A DNA stretch of 64,000 nt from Trifolium pratense (GCF_020283565.1 NC_060064.1:6966001-7030000); one strand, 5' to 3'; positions 22,149 to 33,341 are shown, counted from the stretch's first letter. Translations and numbers: made by a program. The notes: a model not told the origin generated them from the sequence alone.

Positions 22149-22648
22149 GAGCTATCGAAAAATTTATTATAAAAGAACCACAAAATGTTGAAAATATTGA
22201 TGCTGATATTGTTGATGTTCAAACTGTTGATATTGAAAATGCTGAAAATGTTAATAATAATATTGATGTTGAAAATGTTGTTGATGATAATGAAAGTGTT
22301 GATGTTGAAAATGAAAATGTTGATGATTATAATGAAATTGTTCGTGCCGAAAATGTTGATGTGAATGATATTGGTTATGATATATTTGATCCAACTATTT
22401 GGGATTCTCTTGATTCTAGAATGCGAGATTTGTTAGTTATTACAAGAATGATTCTAGAATGATATATTTGATCCGACTATGGATCTTTTTTATGTTATTA
22501 CAAGAATGATTATAATTTTATGTTATTTGCAATTTAAATCGATGATGATTTTTTTATAAAAAAAAGTTACGTTTTTTTTTTTATTAAAGGCTCACTTTCA
22601 TATTTCGCACAGAGCCCCCGAAAACTCAGGGACGCCACTGCATGTGAG

Positions 22649-23341
22649 TATGGGGTAAGTAGCTCAAACCTCTATGCATTGAGCTCAGATCTACTTTGTT
22701 TTTCTCTCATATATTTAATTTTCCATTTGCACTGTTTATGTGCATTTGTTTAGTGTTCCTATACTTTTTGAATATGTTGCATTGCATTTGCATTTGCATG
22801 GAGTGAAAATAAAAAACAAAAGTAGTGGAAAGTAGAAATATATGCAAGCGCAAAGGTTTTCTCAAATTGCATGGTTTTAAAAAGCCACAATATAATGTCC
22901 TAAAAAGGTCAAAAAGGGTTTTTCATACAATGGTATTACTAGTAATTAACAAAATGTTCCTCATACATTATACTATAAGTCTAGAAATAGAATAACAAGT
23001 TTCACTCGCATTTGCCACATTAAAGTTCTTGTCATGTTTTTTTTAATTCTTTTGTTGTTGTTGTAGTTAATTTAGATGTTATACCTTAGTTTGATACTTT
23101 GACTATGAAATAAACAAACAAAAACCCTAATACATAATATGATTTTTTTTTCGGTCCACTAGACCAACTAATCTGGTTCGGGAGTCAGTTTTAACATAAA
23201 GTAGTTTCAGCCTCCTCACAATCGCAATAATATGACTTTTAATACATCAACAGAACTTTTAAATGAAATAATTCTTGATGTATACTATATTGAGCACTTT
23301 AATAATTTCATGATAAAAAAAAGCTGACTCTATTTTTGTAT
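22649..23341. other. Intergenic, no gene recognised
   Basis: AT-rich DNA between the hAT target duplication and the 169-bp duplication. A degraded minus-strand tRNA-like stretch may lie near 23150, but no clear element ends are visible. Confidence 0.4.
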
Positions 23342-23510
23342 TTGTGAAAAGGTAGCTTAGTATGGTTCCACACTCCACTCACTCTAAGAATATACATACA
23401 AGCTTCAAAACTTAGAAAAGAAAAAGGCAAAGATTTTTTTTTAATCATCATTTCCACATTTTATGCTAACAAAAAGAGGCTATAAAATAAAAGATAAAAT
23501 TGGCCCAAAT
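23342..23510 (+). repeat. 169-bp flanking duplication, left copy
   Basis: Begins TTGTGAAAAGGTAGC and ends ATTGGCCCAAAT. No difference from 31452-31620 was seen. Confidence 0.95.
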
Positions 23511-24629
23511 GACTTCTATGGTGAAGTCACAAAAATGACTTCTTAAAAGAAGCTGGTCAACTGTCCAATAGAATGCTAGCTCATTCCACATAAGCTTTAG
23601 TGTATAATGAAGGTCTATGGTGAATCCTTTAATGAAAGTTTTAGTTATTGCATATTAGTCCTTGTTTTAATTAAAATTATTGTAATAATTAAAACTTATT
23701 TTATTTAAATTTAAATCATAAAACTAATATCCAACTCTTAATTTGTTTTTTAAAAGTTCAAATTCCCTCATTATCTCTCATCTCCATTCTTCATGTGTTC
23801 TTCATTCACCACCCAAATCCTCCATTTTCATTGAACAACAACAAAAGCAAACTCATTCTTTTGATGTGTGGATAATTGCAAAAGCAAACCCCAGATCTGT
23901 AGCCCAAAGACAAGTGAACTCAGATCTATTTTGTATCAAGTTTGACAATTTCAAACACTTTTCCTTCTAGTTTAGATTTATCATCAAAGTGTAACCAAAA
24001 AAAGATTTTTCATCCAAAATCGATTATGAGATTCAAAATCTAATTGAAGTTATAATTTGAAGCTATTGTGTTTACTGGAATCGAGGCTGGTACAACGCGG
24101 GTCTGAAACCGGGTCGGAGTGACCCGGCTGAAGGTTGAAGACGATTTATTTAATATGCTTACGCTACTTTTATAAATATTACATGACGCAAACAAAATAA
24201 CAACACGTTCACTTGTCGCGGCGGTAAATTCATTATTAGGTTGCCAACATGTCGGCGGTTCGAATCCTGTTCGAACCTTTTTTTGTAAATTATATTTTTT
24301 TAAACAATTTGATTAAAATACAGCGAAAAAAAATTGCAACACTGGTACAAGCAAGAATCGAACAAGGAACTGTTAACTACAAATCAGCAACACTTACCAG
24401 CTTGGCAGCAAACATTTCTTGCTAATTTTATACAATCCATATGTACATATTTCTGTTAAGTTGTGTTGTACCATTTTTACATTTTAATCATGCCTATATG
24501 GATTAGAATTAATTGATTATGACGTAGTTGTAGCATATTTAATTAAATAAAATTATAGTAATTTTTTTACAATAAAAATTATAGAACTTCTCTCTTTAAA
24601 AATAAGACTTTTGTAGTTAATGACTTATC

Positions 24630-25140
24630 ATTTAAAGCACGATTAATCTTAGTCTTTGACGGACGGTTAAACTTCAATTGAAGTTAATGAATTAAAAAGT
24701 ATATAAATAAAGTAAAATTTGAAAATAAAGTAAGATCATACTTCGGTTCAATTGAAGCACTATTAACCCTAGATTTTGACGGAATATTATACTCTAGTTC
24801 AAGTTGAAGCACTATTAACCCTAGTATTTGACTCATAGTTATAATTTGGCTGAAGTTAATGACTTAAAAATTATATAAACAAAGTACAATTTTACTAAAT
24901 AAAATATAAAATAACTTAAGATTATACTCTCGCTCAACTTAAGCACTATTAACCCTAGTTATTGACTGAGCATTACACTCCGATTCAACTGAAAGCACTA
25001 TTAACTCTAAACTTTGGTTGATGGTTATACTCCGATTGAAGTTAATGAATTAAAAACTAAATAAATAGAGTATAATTTAAAAATAAAGTATATTTTTATT
25101 TAAGATTGTACTTCGATTCAACTGAGACACTATTAACCCT
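24630..25140 (+). repeat. Diverged ~185-bp tandem repeat with internal sub-duplication
   Basis: GCACTATTAACCCTAG-type motifs start near 24757, 24809, 24942, 24995 and 25126, alternating about 52 and 132 bp. That gives a roughly 185-bp unit containing a short internal duplication. Units also share GAAGTTAATGAATTAAAAA. Confidence 0.7.
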
Positions 25141-25159
25141 AGACTTTGACTATGCATTC

Positions 25160-25890
25160 AGAGTCCGATCGACACTCTTATTACAATCTATCTATGCATT
25201 CGGAGTCCGGTCATAAAAATTTCGATTTTCAATCGTTTGTCAGCCCAATTAGGTGATATTGAACGGTCGGATTGATAAAATTTGAAATCTGCAGTCAGTG
25301 TCGGTAGTTTAAGCCAAACTTCACAGCACTTTCATATAAACTTGGTTTCTTTCGACACTCTTATTGCAATTTGTCTATAGATTCGGAGTTCGATCGTAAA
25401 ATTCCAATTTTAGATCGTTTGTCAGTCCAATTAGGTAATATTGAACGGTCGGATTGATAAAATTCAAAAACTACAGTAAATGTTTGTAGTTTTAGTCAAA
25501 TTTCACGGTCCTATCATATAAACTAGGTTTGTGCTGACACTCTTATTACAATTTATCTATGCATTCGGAGTCTGATCGTAAAAAATCATATTCTCAATCG
25601 TTTGTCAGTCCAATTATGTGATATTGAACGGTCTGATTGATAAAATTTGAAATCTGCAGTCAATGTCAGTAGTTTTCGTCAAACTTCACAGCTCTTTCAT
25701 TGAAACAAGGTTTCCTTTGACACTCTTATCGCAATCTGTCTATGCATTTGGAGTCCCATCGTAATAATTTCAATTCTCAATCGTTTGTCAGTTCAATTAG
25801 GTGATATTAAACGGTCAGATAGATAAAATTCAGAATTTGCAGAAAATGTCGATAGAGTTTAGTCAAACTTCACAGCCCTATATATTAGAA
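25160..25890 (+). repeat. ~183-bp tandem array 1 (four units)
   Basis: The core AATTAGGTGATATTGAACGG recurs (with variants) at about 25251, 25433, 25616 and 25799, a 182-183-bp period. Units also share TATGCATTCGGAGTC and TCAAACTTCACAG. Confidence 0.88.
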
Positions 25891-26133
25891 AAACTGATTT
25901 TGATGGCTTCCTTATTAATTAAATTTATACAAATATTATTAATATTTAATTCAAAATAATTAAATTTGATAAACAATAAGCAATTAATTTTAATGCATAC
26001 ATCACATGATTAAATTTAAAATTGACAAATATTTCGTCAAAAAAAAAATTGACAAATATTATATATTAATTCTAACAACACAGTGAAATAGACATATATA
26101 TAGCTACCGAGTGCATAGGTTACCAAAAAATTC

Positions 26134-26230
26134 TCATAGCCAAGTGGTTAAGTTGTTCACCTTATTTTTTTGCTGGTATTGTGTTCAAAACTTTTCGGTG
26201 CCAAAATCTTGATTTGTTTTTTTTTTTTCA
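26134..26230 (+). repeat. tRNA-like SINE head, copy 1
   Basis: CATAGCCAAGTGGTTAAG resembles a pol III A box, followed by TGTTCAAAAC as a weakened B box and a T-rich tail. It is homologous to 30403-30500. Both lie at the end of a roughly 1.1-kb diverged duplication (25160-26260 and 29430-30520). Confidence 0.5.
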
Positions 26231-26766
26231 TGGTTGTTTTAAAACAAAAATAATTCACAAAATACAGCGGAAAAAATATATATGGCAAAAACGTGGTTCG
26301 CCTTTAAAATTAGACCAAATTTACTGGCTTAAATTAGATTTTTTATTGTTAAACTTTAAATTTTTTTTTCTGTGTTTAGTGTTGCAGTTGGTGGCTCCAG
26401 TTTTCTTTTTGATTTTTACCTTGTTGTACGCTTTTGTAATGGCAGCGGTTGTGGCTTCGTTTTCCTTTTTTTTTTGTTGAGGATCTTTAGCCAATTTATA
26501 TATAGGAGTGGTTGTTGAGAGAAAGAGAGAAAGAATATAAAGAACGTAGATTCAAAATTCAGAAAAAATAAGAGAGAGAAATAGTTTTTTTTTTAAAAGG
26601 CATTAATTGATTCATTAACACAATTTGGAGAAATCAATAAAGTGGTGCAATAATTACTCCTTATCCTGTGTAATGTTGCACAGGTTGGAAAAACCCTTAT
26701 TTTTATATTTGTTGTTTGAAATTAAAAGTGGAAGCTCAAAGGAGAAACGGTTGGAGTGTGGCAAAC

Positions 26767-26925
26767 TATAGGGCAGTGTTATTTTTTTTGGTTTACAATG
26801 AGTGGGAATCGAACTCATGACCTATAACATATTACCTAAGCCCCTCACCACTAGACCAAACCTAGTGGCTTTATAGGGCAGTGTTTTTTTTTTTTTTGGT
26901 ACATACTTTATAGGGCAGTGTTATT
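26767..26925 (-). mobile_element. Two minus-strand SINE insertions at one target
   Basis: TATAGGGCAGTGTT occurs three times (26767, 26872, 26909). Between the first two lies a minus-strand tRNA-derived SINE: reverse-complement A-box-like GGTCTAGTGGTGAGGGG, B box GAGTTCGATTCCC and a poly-T tail side at 26784. Between the second and third lies only a T-run and GGTACATACTT, which looks like a strongly truncated copy of the same family. Confidence 0.7.
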
Positions 26926-26964
26926 ATTACATTGAGATTAAATAATAATAAAGTGAAAAATATA

Positions 26965-27250
26965 CTCCCTCCGTTAAAATATACTCCCTCCGTTTTTTTA
27001 TAAGTGTCGAGTTACCAATATTTTTTTTTGTACAACAATAAATTTATTTGAAAGAGTGCAAAAAAATAAAATTTATTGATGAATAAAAATGAGGGTATAA
27101 TAGGAATATAAGGTGCAAAAATTTACTTTCTTAATTTTGTGTTATTATTCTAACTGCACACTTATTAAAAAAAAAACGAGCGGAGTAATTGAAGAGGTGA
27201 ATGGATTAGGCAGGTTAAAAGAAATTTACTTTAAAGCATCACAGAGGGAG
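26965..27250. mobile_element. Outer Stowaway-type MITE, interrupted
   Basis: Starts CTCCCTCCGTTAAAAT after TA and ends CACAGAGGGAG before TA. Subtracting the inner MITE leaves about 84 bp, so this is a short, decayed element. Confidence 0.5.
26984..27185. mobile_element. Inner Stowaway-type MITE
   Basis: CTCCCTCCGTTTTTTTATAA at the left and AAAAACGAGCGGAG at the right, TA on both sides, 202 bp, no ORF. Confidence 0.75.
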
Positions 27251-27762
27251 TAAGACTATCAAGTATCAACAATGGTTCACAAACGTTTGGTTTCCCCGAG
27301 ATATCTACCTGCGAAAGTAATTACTAGTTTGAATGGGATTTTTTTTTTTTTTTTTGAATAAGTTTGTTTGTTTACGGTTTGAATTTGATTCATTTTATTC
27401 AAGAGTACATTACTCCCTCCTAGTTAAAATTGGATTATTAAAACGAAAATGACAGTTATAACCACCAATTTAGAAAGTTTATTAAGTTAACTGAGGGTAA
27501 TTATGAAAATATGGTTGTAATTAACTTTATTATTGTTGTATTTAAATTATCACTATGTATTAAGCTATTCATGGCTATATTGGTAACCACGTTTCCCAAG
27601 TCTGAAAATATAGCATAATTATGTTTCCCAAGTATATTGGGTTAATAAAAAATCACTTAAAAAAACAAAAAGTCACTTAAACAAATAAGTGTTGAAATTA
27701 CCGTAACAAAAAAAAGTGTTGAAATTTCCTTCTATGCATTGTATTGTCCAGCTTATCTACTA

Positions 27763-28058
27763 CTTCCTCCGGTCATATACTCCCTCCGGACACAAATATA
27801 AGAAAAAGTGTACTTTTTAGATTCATTGAATAATTAATGTATTTGGCCAAATATATAGTCCAGATACATCCATTATTCAATGAATCTAAAAAATTCATTT
27901 TTTCTTATATTTGTGTCCGGAGGGAGTATTTAAAAAACATTTCACTTTTTAGATTTATTGTAAAATTTATGTATTTAGACTATATTATTGTCTAGATACA
28001 TCAGTTCAACGGTGAATTTAAAAAGTGGAATTTTTCTTATATATAGGACCGAAAGGAG
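27763..28058. mobile_element. Outer Stowaway-type MITE 2, interrupted
   Basis: CTTCCTCCGGTCATATA at the left pairs with TATATAGGACCGAAAGGAG at the right, TA on each side. The inner element entered just inside the left TIR. Confidence 0.7.
27780..27926. mobile_element. Inner Stowaway-type MITE 2, near-perfect foldback
   Basis: 147 bp. CTCCCTCCGGACACAAATAT is exactly mirrored at the right end, with TA duplications. The arms stay similar for most of the length, so it would fold into a hairpin and may be young. Confidence 0.88.
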
Positions 28059-28259
28059 TACTAATATATTAAAATTGATTACCACCAAAATTAATAATTT
28101 ATCTTTATTACATTCAACCACGTTGCAATTTTTATATATTTCATTGTAATTTTGCTAAAAAAAATCTACTACTAATATATTAAAATCGATTAAAAGAAAT
28201 CTAATACTTTTTTTCACTTTAATTCACTTCTTTTTTTTTTGTTACAACACTTTAATTCA

Positions 28260-28985
28260 CATTTTAATTCAGTCACTTTTGTTAATCGACTGAAACTACA
28301 ATTTTTGACTGGATATTTTAAATTTTATCAATCCGACCGTTCAATATCACCTAATTGGACTAACGAACAAATGAAAAAAAAAATTTGATGATCGGACTCT
28401 GGATGTATAAACAGATCGTAATGACAGTCTCAATGGATAACTAGTTTTTATGAAAGGGTCGTGGAGTTTGACCGAAATTACGAATTTTGACTGAAGATTT
28501 CGAATTTTATCAATCCGACTGTTCAATATCACCTAATTGGACTAACAAACAAATGAGAAAAAAAATTTCGATGATCGGACTCCGGATGTAAAGACATATC
28601 GTAATAATAGCTCAACGGATAACTAGTTTTTATGAAAGGATCGTGGAGTTCGACTGAAACAACATATTTTGACTGAAGATTTCGAATTTTATCAATCCAA
28701 CCGTTCAATATCACCTAATTGGACTAATGATCAAATGAGTAAAATCATTTTGATGATCAGACTCAGAATGTATAAACATATCATATTAACAGTCTTAACA
28801 GATAACAAGTTTTGATGAAAATGTCGTGGAGTTCTACTGAAACTACAAATTTTGACTGGAGATTTCGAATTTTATCAATCCAATCGTTCAATATCACCTA
28901 ATTAAACTAACAAACAAATGAGAACAAGAATTTCGATGATCGGACTCCGGGTGTATAGACAGATCGTCGTGTAGTCTCAACTAGT
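28260..28985 (-). repeat. ~183-bp tandem array 2, inverted (four units)
   Basis: The reverse-complement core CAATATCACCTAATTGGACT recurs at 28342, 28523, 28706 and 28889, period 181-183 bp, same family as arrays 1 and 3 but opposite orientation. Confidence 0.88.
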
Positions 28986-29429
28986 GGCGGAACTAGGAAA
29001 TAAAATTCGGGGGGCCGTTAAAAAAATTATAATATATAAATTAGACAAATAATTATATTTCATACAAAAATTTAAGTTATAAATAATAACACAAATTTGA
29101 TTATAAAAAAATTAAATTGCATTCCGGAAATATATTTTACGTGTGTCAAGTGACTCAACATTATCAATGATTTTAGTTTCTTAAAAAAAAAACATTATCA
29201 ATGATTTATTTTAACTAATACTTACACAAAGTTGATTATAAAAAAATTATATATTTTCCTTTATCATATTACATGTATACTTAAAGGAGAATTATTGTTT
29301 TTATTTGAAAATAGTTAGCTTGTTTTTTGGGAAAAAAAAATAGAAATTGTCCATTGTTTGTATTGATATATGTAAAAATCAAATTTTTAACAAATAGTGA
29401 TATTGGTTAAGTGGCTATAAAAAATGTTT

Positions 29430-30190
29430 TAGTCAAACTTCACAGTCTTTTCATAGAAATTAGGTTTACGTCGATACTCATATTATAATCTATATATGCA
29501 TTCAAAGTCCGATCGTAAAAATTTCAATTCTCGATTGTTTGTCAGTCAAATTAGGTGATATTGAACGATCGGATTGATAAAATTTGAAATCCGCAATCAA
29601 TGTCGATAGTTTTTGTCAAACTTCACTGTCCTTTCACAAAAACTAGGTTTTCGTCGACACTCATATTACAATCTGTCCATGCATTCAGAGTCGGATTGTA
29701 AACATTTGTCAGTCATTTGTCAGTCCAATTAGGTGATATTGAGCGGTCGGATTAATAAAATTCAAAATTTGCCGTAAATGTCGGTAGTTTTTATCAACCT
29801 TTATGACCTTTTTCATATAAACTAGGTTTCCATTGACACTCTTATTACAATTTGTCTATCCATTCAGAGTCCGATTGTAAAAATTCTGATTCTCAATCTT
29901 TTGTTAGTCCAATTAGGTGATATTGAACGATCGGATTGATAAAATTTGAAATTCGCAAGCAATATCGACTGTTTTTGTCAAACTTCACGACTCTTTCATA
30001 AAAACTAGGTTTATCTCGACACTCATATTTCAATCTGTCTATGCATTCGGAGTTCGATCATGAAAATTTCAACTCTCAATCGTTTATCAGTCCAATTAGG
30101 TGAATTTGAAGGGTCGGATTGATAAAATTCAAAATTTGAAGTATATGTCGGTAGATTTTAGTCAAACTTCACGTCCCTTTCATAGAAATC
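29430..30190 (+). repeat. ~183-bp tandem array 3 (four units)
   Basis: Cores at about 29553, 29731, 29915 and 30098 (178-184-bp spacing). The sequence following it (to about 30520) matches that following array 1, so a block of about 1.1 kb was duplicated within the element. Confidence 0.88.
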
Positions 30191-30402
30191 AGGTCTTCGA
30201 TGACTTCCTTATTAATTGAATTTATATAAATAATATTGAAATTTAATTCAGAATAATTAAATTGCATAATCAATAAGCTATTAATGTTAATGCATACATG
30301 ATACATTACATGATTAAAATTGACAAATAATATGTATTAATCCTAACAGGATAGAGAAATAGAAATATATATATACAAAGTTGATTCATATCAAAGAAGT
30401 GT

Positions 30403-30500
30403 GCATAGCCTAGTGGTTAAGTGCTTAGTCTCGTTTTCTGCTAGTACCGTGTTCGAAACTCGCTTGTGTCAAATTCTTCATTTGTTTTTTTTTTATTTAA
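30403..30500 (+). repeat. tRNA-like SINE head, copy 2
   Basis: CATAGCCTAGTGGTTAAGTG followed by GTGTTCGAAACTC, better A/B-box candidates than copy 1 at 26134, then a T-rich run. Confidence 0.5.
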
Positions 30501-31451
30501 TGGCTGTTTTAAAAAAAAAAATTCAAAAAATGTCTGGGAAGGGAATCGATCACACGACCTTGCATTGATATGTAAGACAAGCTGACCAGTGCGACACATG
30601 AACAAATTGTGATACTCTCTGCGTCACTTAATATTTATAAAAAAAGTGCTTATAAAAATATTTAGCCATCATCTTCAACCTTCAGCCGGGTAATTTCAAC
30701 CCGGTTTCAACCCGCGAATCCAGCATAAAACCCGGAGGTTTCAAGCCATTTAAACGTCAAAAATAACGATTAATCATCCAGAAACATCACAGAAATTATT
30801 TACAATACGTTTGTGATATTAATTTTAATTCAAATGGACTAAATCAAAAAACCTAAAATTAAATTTTTCAAAATACGTTTATGGTATGTTGGTTCTTATT
30901 TTCCAACTTTAAATCCAGATCTATTCATTCTACCGATTGATAATGAACTCAGATCTACTATTTTTGTAACTTTTGTTTTAATGTTTTTTTTCATAAAGAT
31001 AACTCATCAAGAGTCAAGAGAAACTCTAGCCACTACCTTCAACCATCTATACCATAAACTTTAATACATCAAATCCGATCAATCACCATGAAGATGAAGA
31101 ATTTTTTTTTGATTTATTCATGAACCTTATGTTGCAAGAAGAAGAGAATTTTTTTCAATAGAAATGGAAGTTGAACAAGGATGATGTTGTTGTGAAATTG
31201 TGATGTTTTAATTGATTTTAAGTTTTTATAATAATTATAATTAATAAAACAATATTAAGTTTGGGGTAATTTTGTAAGTTTTAATTTGTTAGGGACTTAT
31301 TTGAAAGAAAAATTGATAAAGAGATGTATGATAAGTCTTCTGTACCATATAATCTTATGTGACAGTTGACCAATTCAACTGTTTCATTAATTGGTCACAA
31401 TGGCAACTTCTTCCAAGAAGTGATTTTTGTGACTTCATGCTAGAATTTTCC

Positions 31452-31620
31452 TTGTGAAAAGGTAGCTTAGTATGGTTCCACACTCCACTCACTCTAAGAA
31501 TATACATACAAGCTTCAAAACTTAGAAAAGAAAAAGGCAAAGATTTTTTTTTAATCATCATTTCCACATTTTATGCTAACAAAAAGAGGCTATAAAATAA
31601 AAGATAAAATTGGCCCAAAT
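31452..31620 (+). repeat. 169-bp flanking duplication, right copy
   Basis: Direct repeat of 23342-23510; after it the original flank continues with TAATAAAGTTTTG. Confidence 0.95.
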
Positions 31621-32641
31621 TAATAAAGTTTTGTTTGACCAAAGAAAAAAAATATTTTTAAGGGTGGGGGTCTATTAGAAAAAAGATGGAAAAAAGAAAA
31701 AAGCAACAAAAATAAAAAACAAAAGTGTCTGTTTTTGAGAGAGGGATAGGACCAAAGAAGCGTGTAGTGCCCTATTTGCTTTTTTTAGTTTGGGACCAAA
31801 CTTAGGTACTATATTGCATAGTCAAGAATCCAAAAATACCCTAATCTTAATGTTAATCCTTTAAATTGAAGGTCATGGTAACCTTATTGTTCCATGTGGC
31901 TATTGTTGAATGACTCTAACCAAAAAAGTTGTCCACGACATAAGCAATCAAACAAAACATTGTAAAATAAAAGTCACATTCCAAAGTTGATTTATTGTCG
32001 TTTTTGAGAGACTAAGATTCTAAATTATTTAGATTTTCCCATTTGGTGCGCTATGCATAGTGTTAGAAAAATATGATATGAAATATGAAATAATAATACA
32101 AAAGAAAAATAAAGATAACCTTAGAAACATTTGGGTTGATGTTTGAAGGGGACATGTTTGGTTATATTATAAATATAATTTATAATTTATTTATACAATC
32201 GTGGACATGTATTGAGTTATTGAATGGTTTTAAGTTGTGGTGGATATTAAAGGGAAGGACTTAAAAGGATAATATATCTCAATAAATTTACAATATTTTT
32301 TCTAAACCTATAGTTCTAATAATTTGAGATATATATCTTGATATCTTGATATGCTTTCTCTAAAGAGGGAGACATTTGGCTTATATATATAAAGCACTAA
32401 AAAGATTATCAAGGCCTAAATATTGGGGCATACCTATGAGATGGGGAATGAATTTCAAACCAAATCTATTGTTATTATTTATGAGATATGAGATGAGATG
32501 AGATTTCACACTCAATTGGGACCTCATACAGTTGTGCAAAACCACTTATTTCCTTTTTAAAATAAATAAATGTCGTTTTGTTTGTCAAATAAATAAATAA
32601 ATGTCGTTTTAGTATATAATTAATTTCCCACCTAAAATAAG
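31621..32641. other. Intergenic, no feature recognised
   Basis: AT-rich, with short simple stretches (for example ATGAGATATGAGATGAGATG near 32480). No gene is seen. Confidence 0.45.
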
Positions 32642-32834
32642 TATTATATTATTAATGGTTAGTTCGTCCAATGATAATTGACACTGAATTTGGTAGGGAA
32701 GATCATAGTTCGATCCCTCGCAATGACGATCGGAAGGGGTTGAAACCATTTAATGCCAAAATTGACGTCAGAATCAGATTATGTGGTTCAATCCAATGAG
32801 CCGGATATTGGTTGTAAAACAAAAATATTATATT
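32642..32834 (+). mobile_element. tRNA-derived SINE, family S2, with TSD
   Basis: Body 32651-32825 is flanked by TATTATATT (32642-32650 and 32826-32834). An A-box-like stretch is followed by CATAGTTCGATCCCTCGCAA (B box). The rest matches the SINE at 40130 (TTAGT..G, ATTGAC.(C/T)TGAA.TTGG, TGCCA.AA.T), so they are one family. Confidence 0.75.
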
Positions 32835-33107
32835 TTTTCTTAAATAATATTGATGTTTCTTTTTGCATGGATCAAAATGTTGTTGCCATTTTATTTTAAG
32901 GAATGAGAATGTAGCTTTCATATATATGCCTAAACTCTATGTTCTTGCTCCGGTTAACAGCTCATGAAGTGGAAGCTTTTGGTCTATATCAAATTGGCTT
33001 ATAGATGATAGAACTAAATGTCAAGAATGTAATATTTTTGAGTTGGATGTCAAATTTTAGGTATATGGTTTTCATTCTTCATCGATTTTTTTTCCGAGTT
33101 TGGTGTA
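32835..33107. other. Intergenic left of the copia element
   Basis: AT-rich, no feature recognised; ends with the ATTTT target site. Confidence 0.4.
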
Positions 33108-33112
33108 ATTTT

Positions 33113-33325
33113 TGTTGAGATTGCAAACTGTATTGACAGTTGCAAAACAGTTGTACAAGTTGGTTTTGGCAGTTATGCCAACTGTATTAGTTTGTTAGGA
33201 TCTGTTGCTTGCACCTTAAGTTTAGCATAGTTTGTTAGTTTACATTGCCTATAAATTGGCACTCAATGTTGTAACCAAAACAGTTGATTGGGTTGAATGA
33301 ATGCAATAGAGCTTTTGATCTAACA
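33113..33325 (+). repeat. Copia 5' LTR
   Basis: 213 bp; contains a TATA-like CCTATAAATTGG at about 33249, some 75 bp before the LTR end. Confidence 0.93.
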
Positions 33326-33326
33326 A

Positions 33327-33341
33327 GTGGTATCATCGAGC
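33327..33341 (+). other. Copia primer-binding site
   Basis: TGGTATCATCGAGC, one base after the LTR. The first eight bases match the complement of initiator tRNA-Met (TGGTATCAGAGC in most plant copia elements); the rest departs from that consensus. Confidence 0.65.

Larger units (their letters stand above)
5640..22462 (+). pseudogene. hAT transposase N-terminal fragment, split by a retroelement
   Basis: Two pieces, 5640-5744 (35 codons, starts MPPKSLPKGRKYDCGYVK) and 22154-22462, are in frame with each other once the retroelement and one GAGCT copy are disregarded. The start resembles the basic N-terminus of plant hAT proteins annotated as zinc finger MYM-type/TTF proteins. The second piece is a low-complexity acidic stretch rich in VENVD-type repeats, then YDIFDPTIWDSLD, which precedes the TTF zinc finger in full-length relatives (from memory). 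It stops at TGA 22460-22462, so the zinc finger, catalytic core and dimerisation domain are all absent. It could not have been an active transposase even before the insertion. Confidence 0.75.
4702..22640 (+). mobile_element. hAT-superfamily transposon, interrupted by an Athila retroelement
   Basis: Left end CAGGGGCGGCCTAG and right end (reverse complement) CAGTGGCGTCCCTG form short imperfect TIRs of hAT type. They are flanked by a perfect 8-bp direct duplication CATGTGAG (4694-4701 and 22641-22648), the hAT signature. Removing the nested retroelement plus one copy of its target site leaves about 1.5 kb (4702-5744 and 22154-22640). That is far shorter than an autonomous hAT, so it was already an internally deleted derivative. 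It retains the beginning of a transposase frame with a lysine/arginine-rich start. Confidence 0.9.
23511..31451. mobile_element. 7.9-kb TIR-bounded element without transposase (MULE-like?)
   Basis: The ends are inverted: left TGAAGTCACAAAAATGACTT pairs with reverse-complemented right TGAAGTCACAAAAATCACTT, and weaker inverted similarity continues inward for roughly 600-750 bp (AACTCAGATCT, then CCGGCTGAAGGTTGAAGA at about 24130 and its inverse near 30680). Long degenerate TIRs suggest a Mutator-like element. No ORF of transposase size is present. The body holds tandem arrays, SINE-like sequences and nested MITEs. Instead of a 9-bp target duplication, it is flanked by 169-bp identical direct repeats. 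Confidence 0.65.

Noticed and set aside
24205..24280. Possible tRNA gene (GGCGGTTCGAATCC B box)
   Set aside because: The 5' half does not fold into acceptor/D arms and the surrounding repeat context suggests a tRNA-like relic, not a tRNA gene.
28347..28714. Paired 61-codon minus-strand ORFs
   Set aside because: By-products of the 183-bp array, one per repeat unit, not genes.
28981..29430. hAT-like left end AGTGGCGGAACTAGG followed by AATTCGGGGGG in the 7.9-kb element
   Set aside because: No matching right TIR or 8-bp duplication was found before array 3 resumes; at most a one-ended relic.
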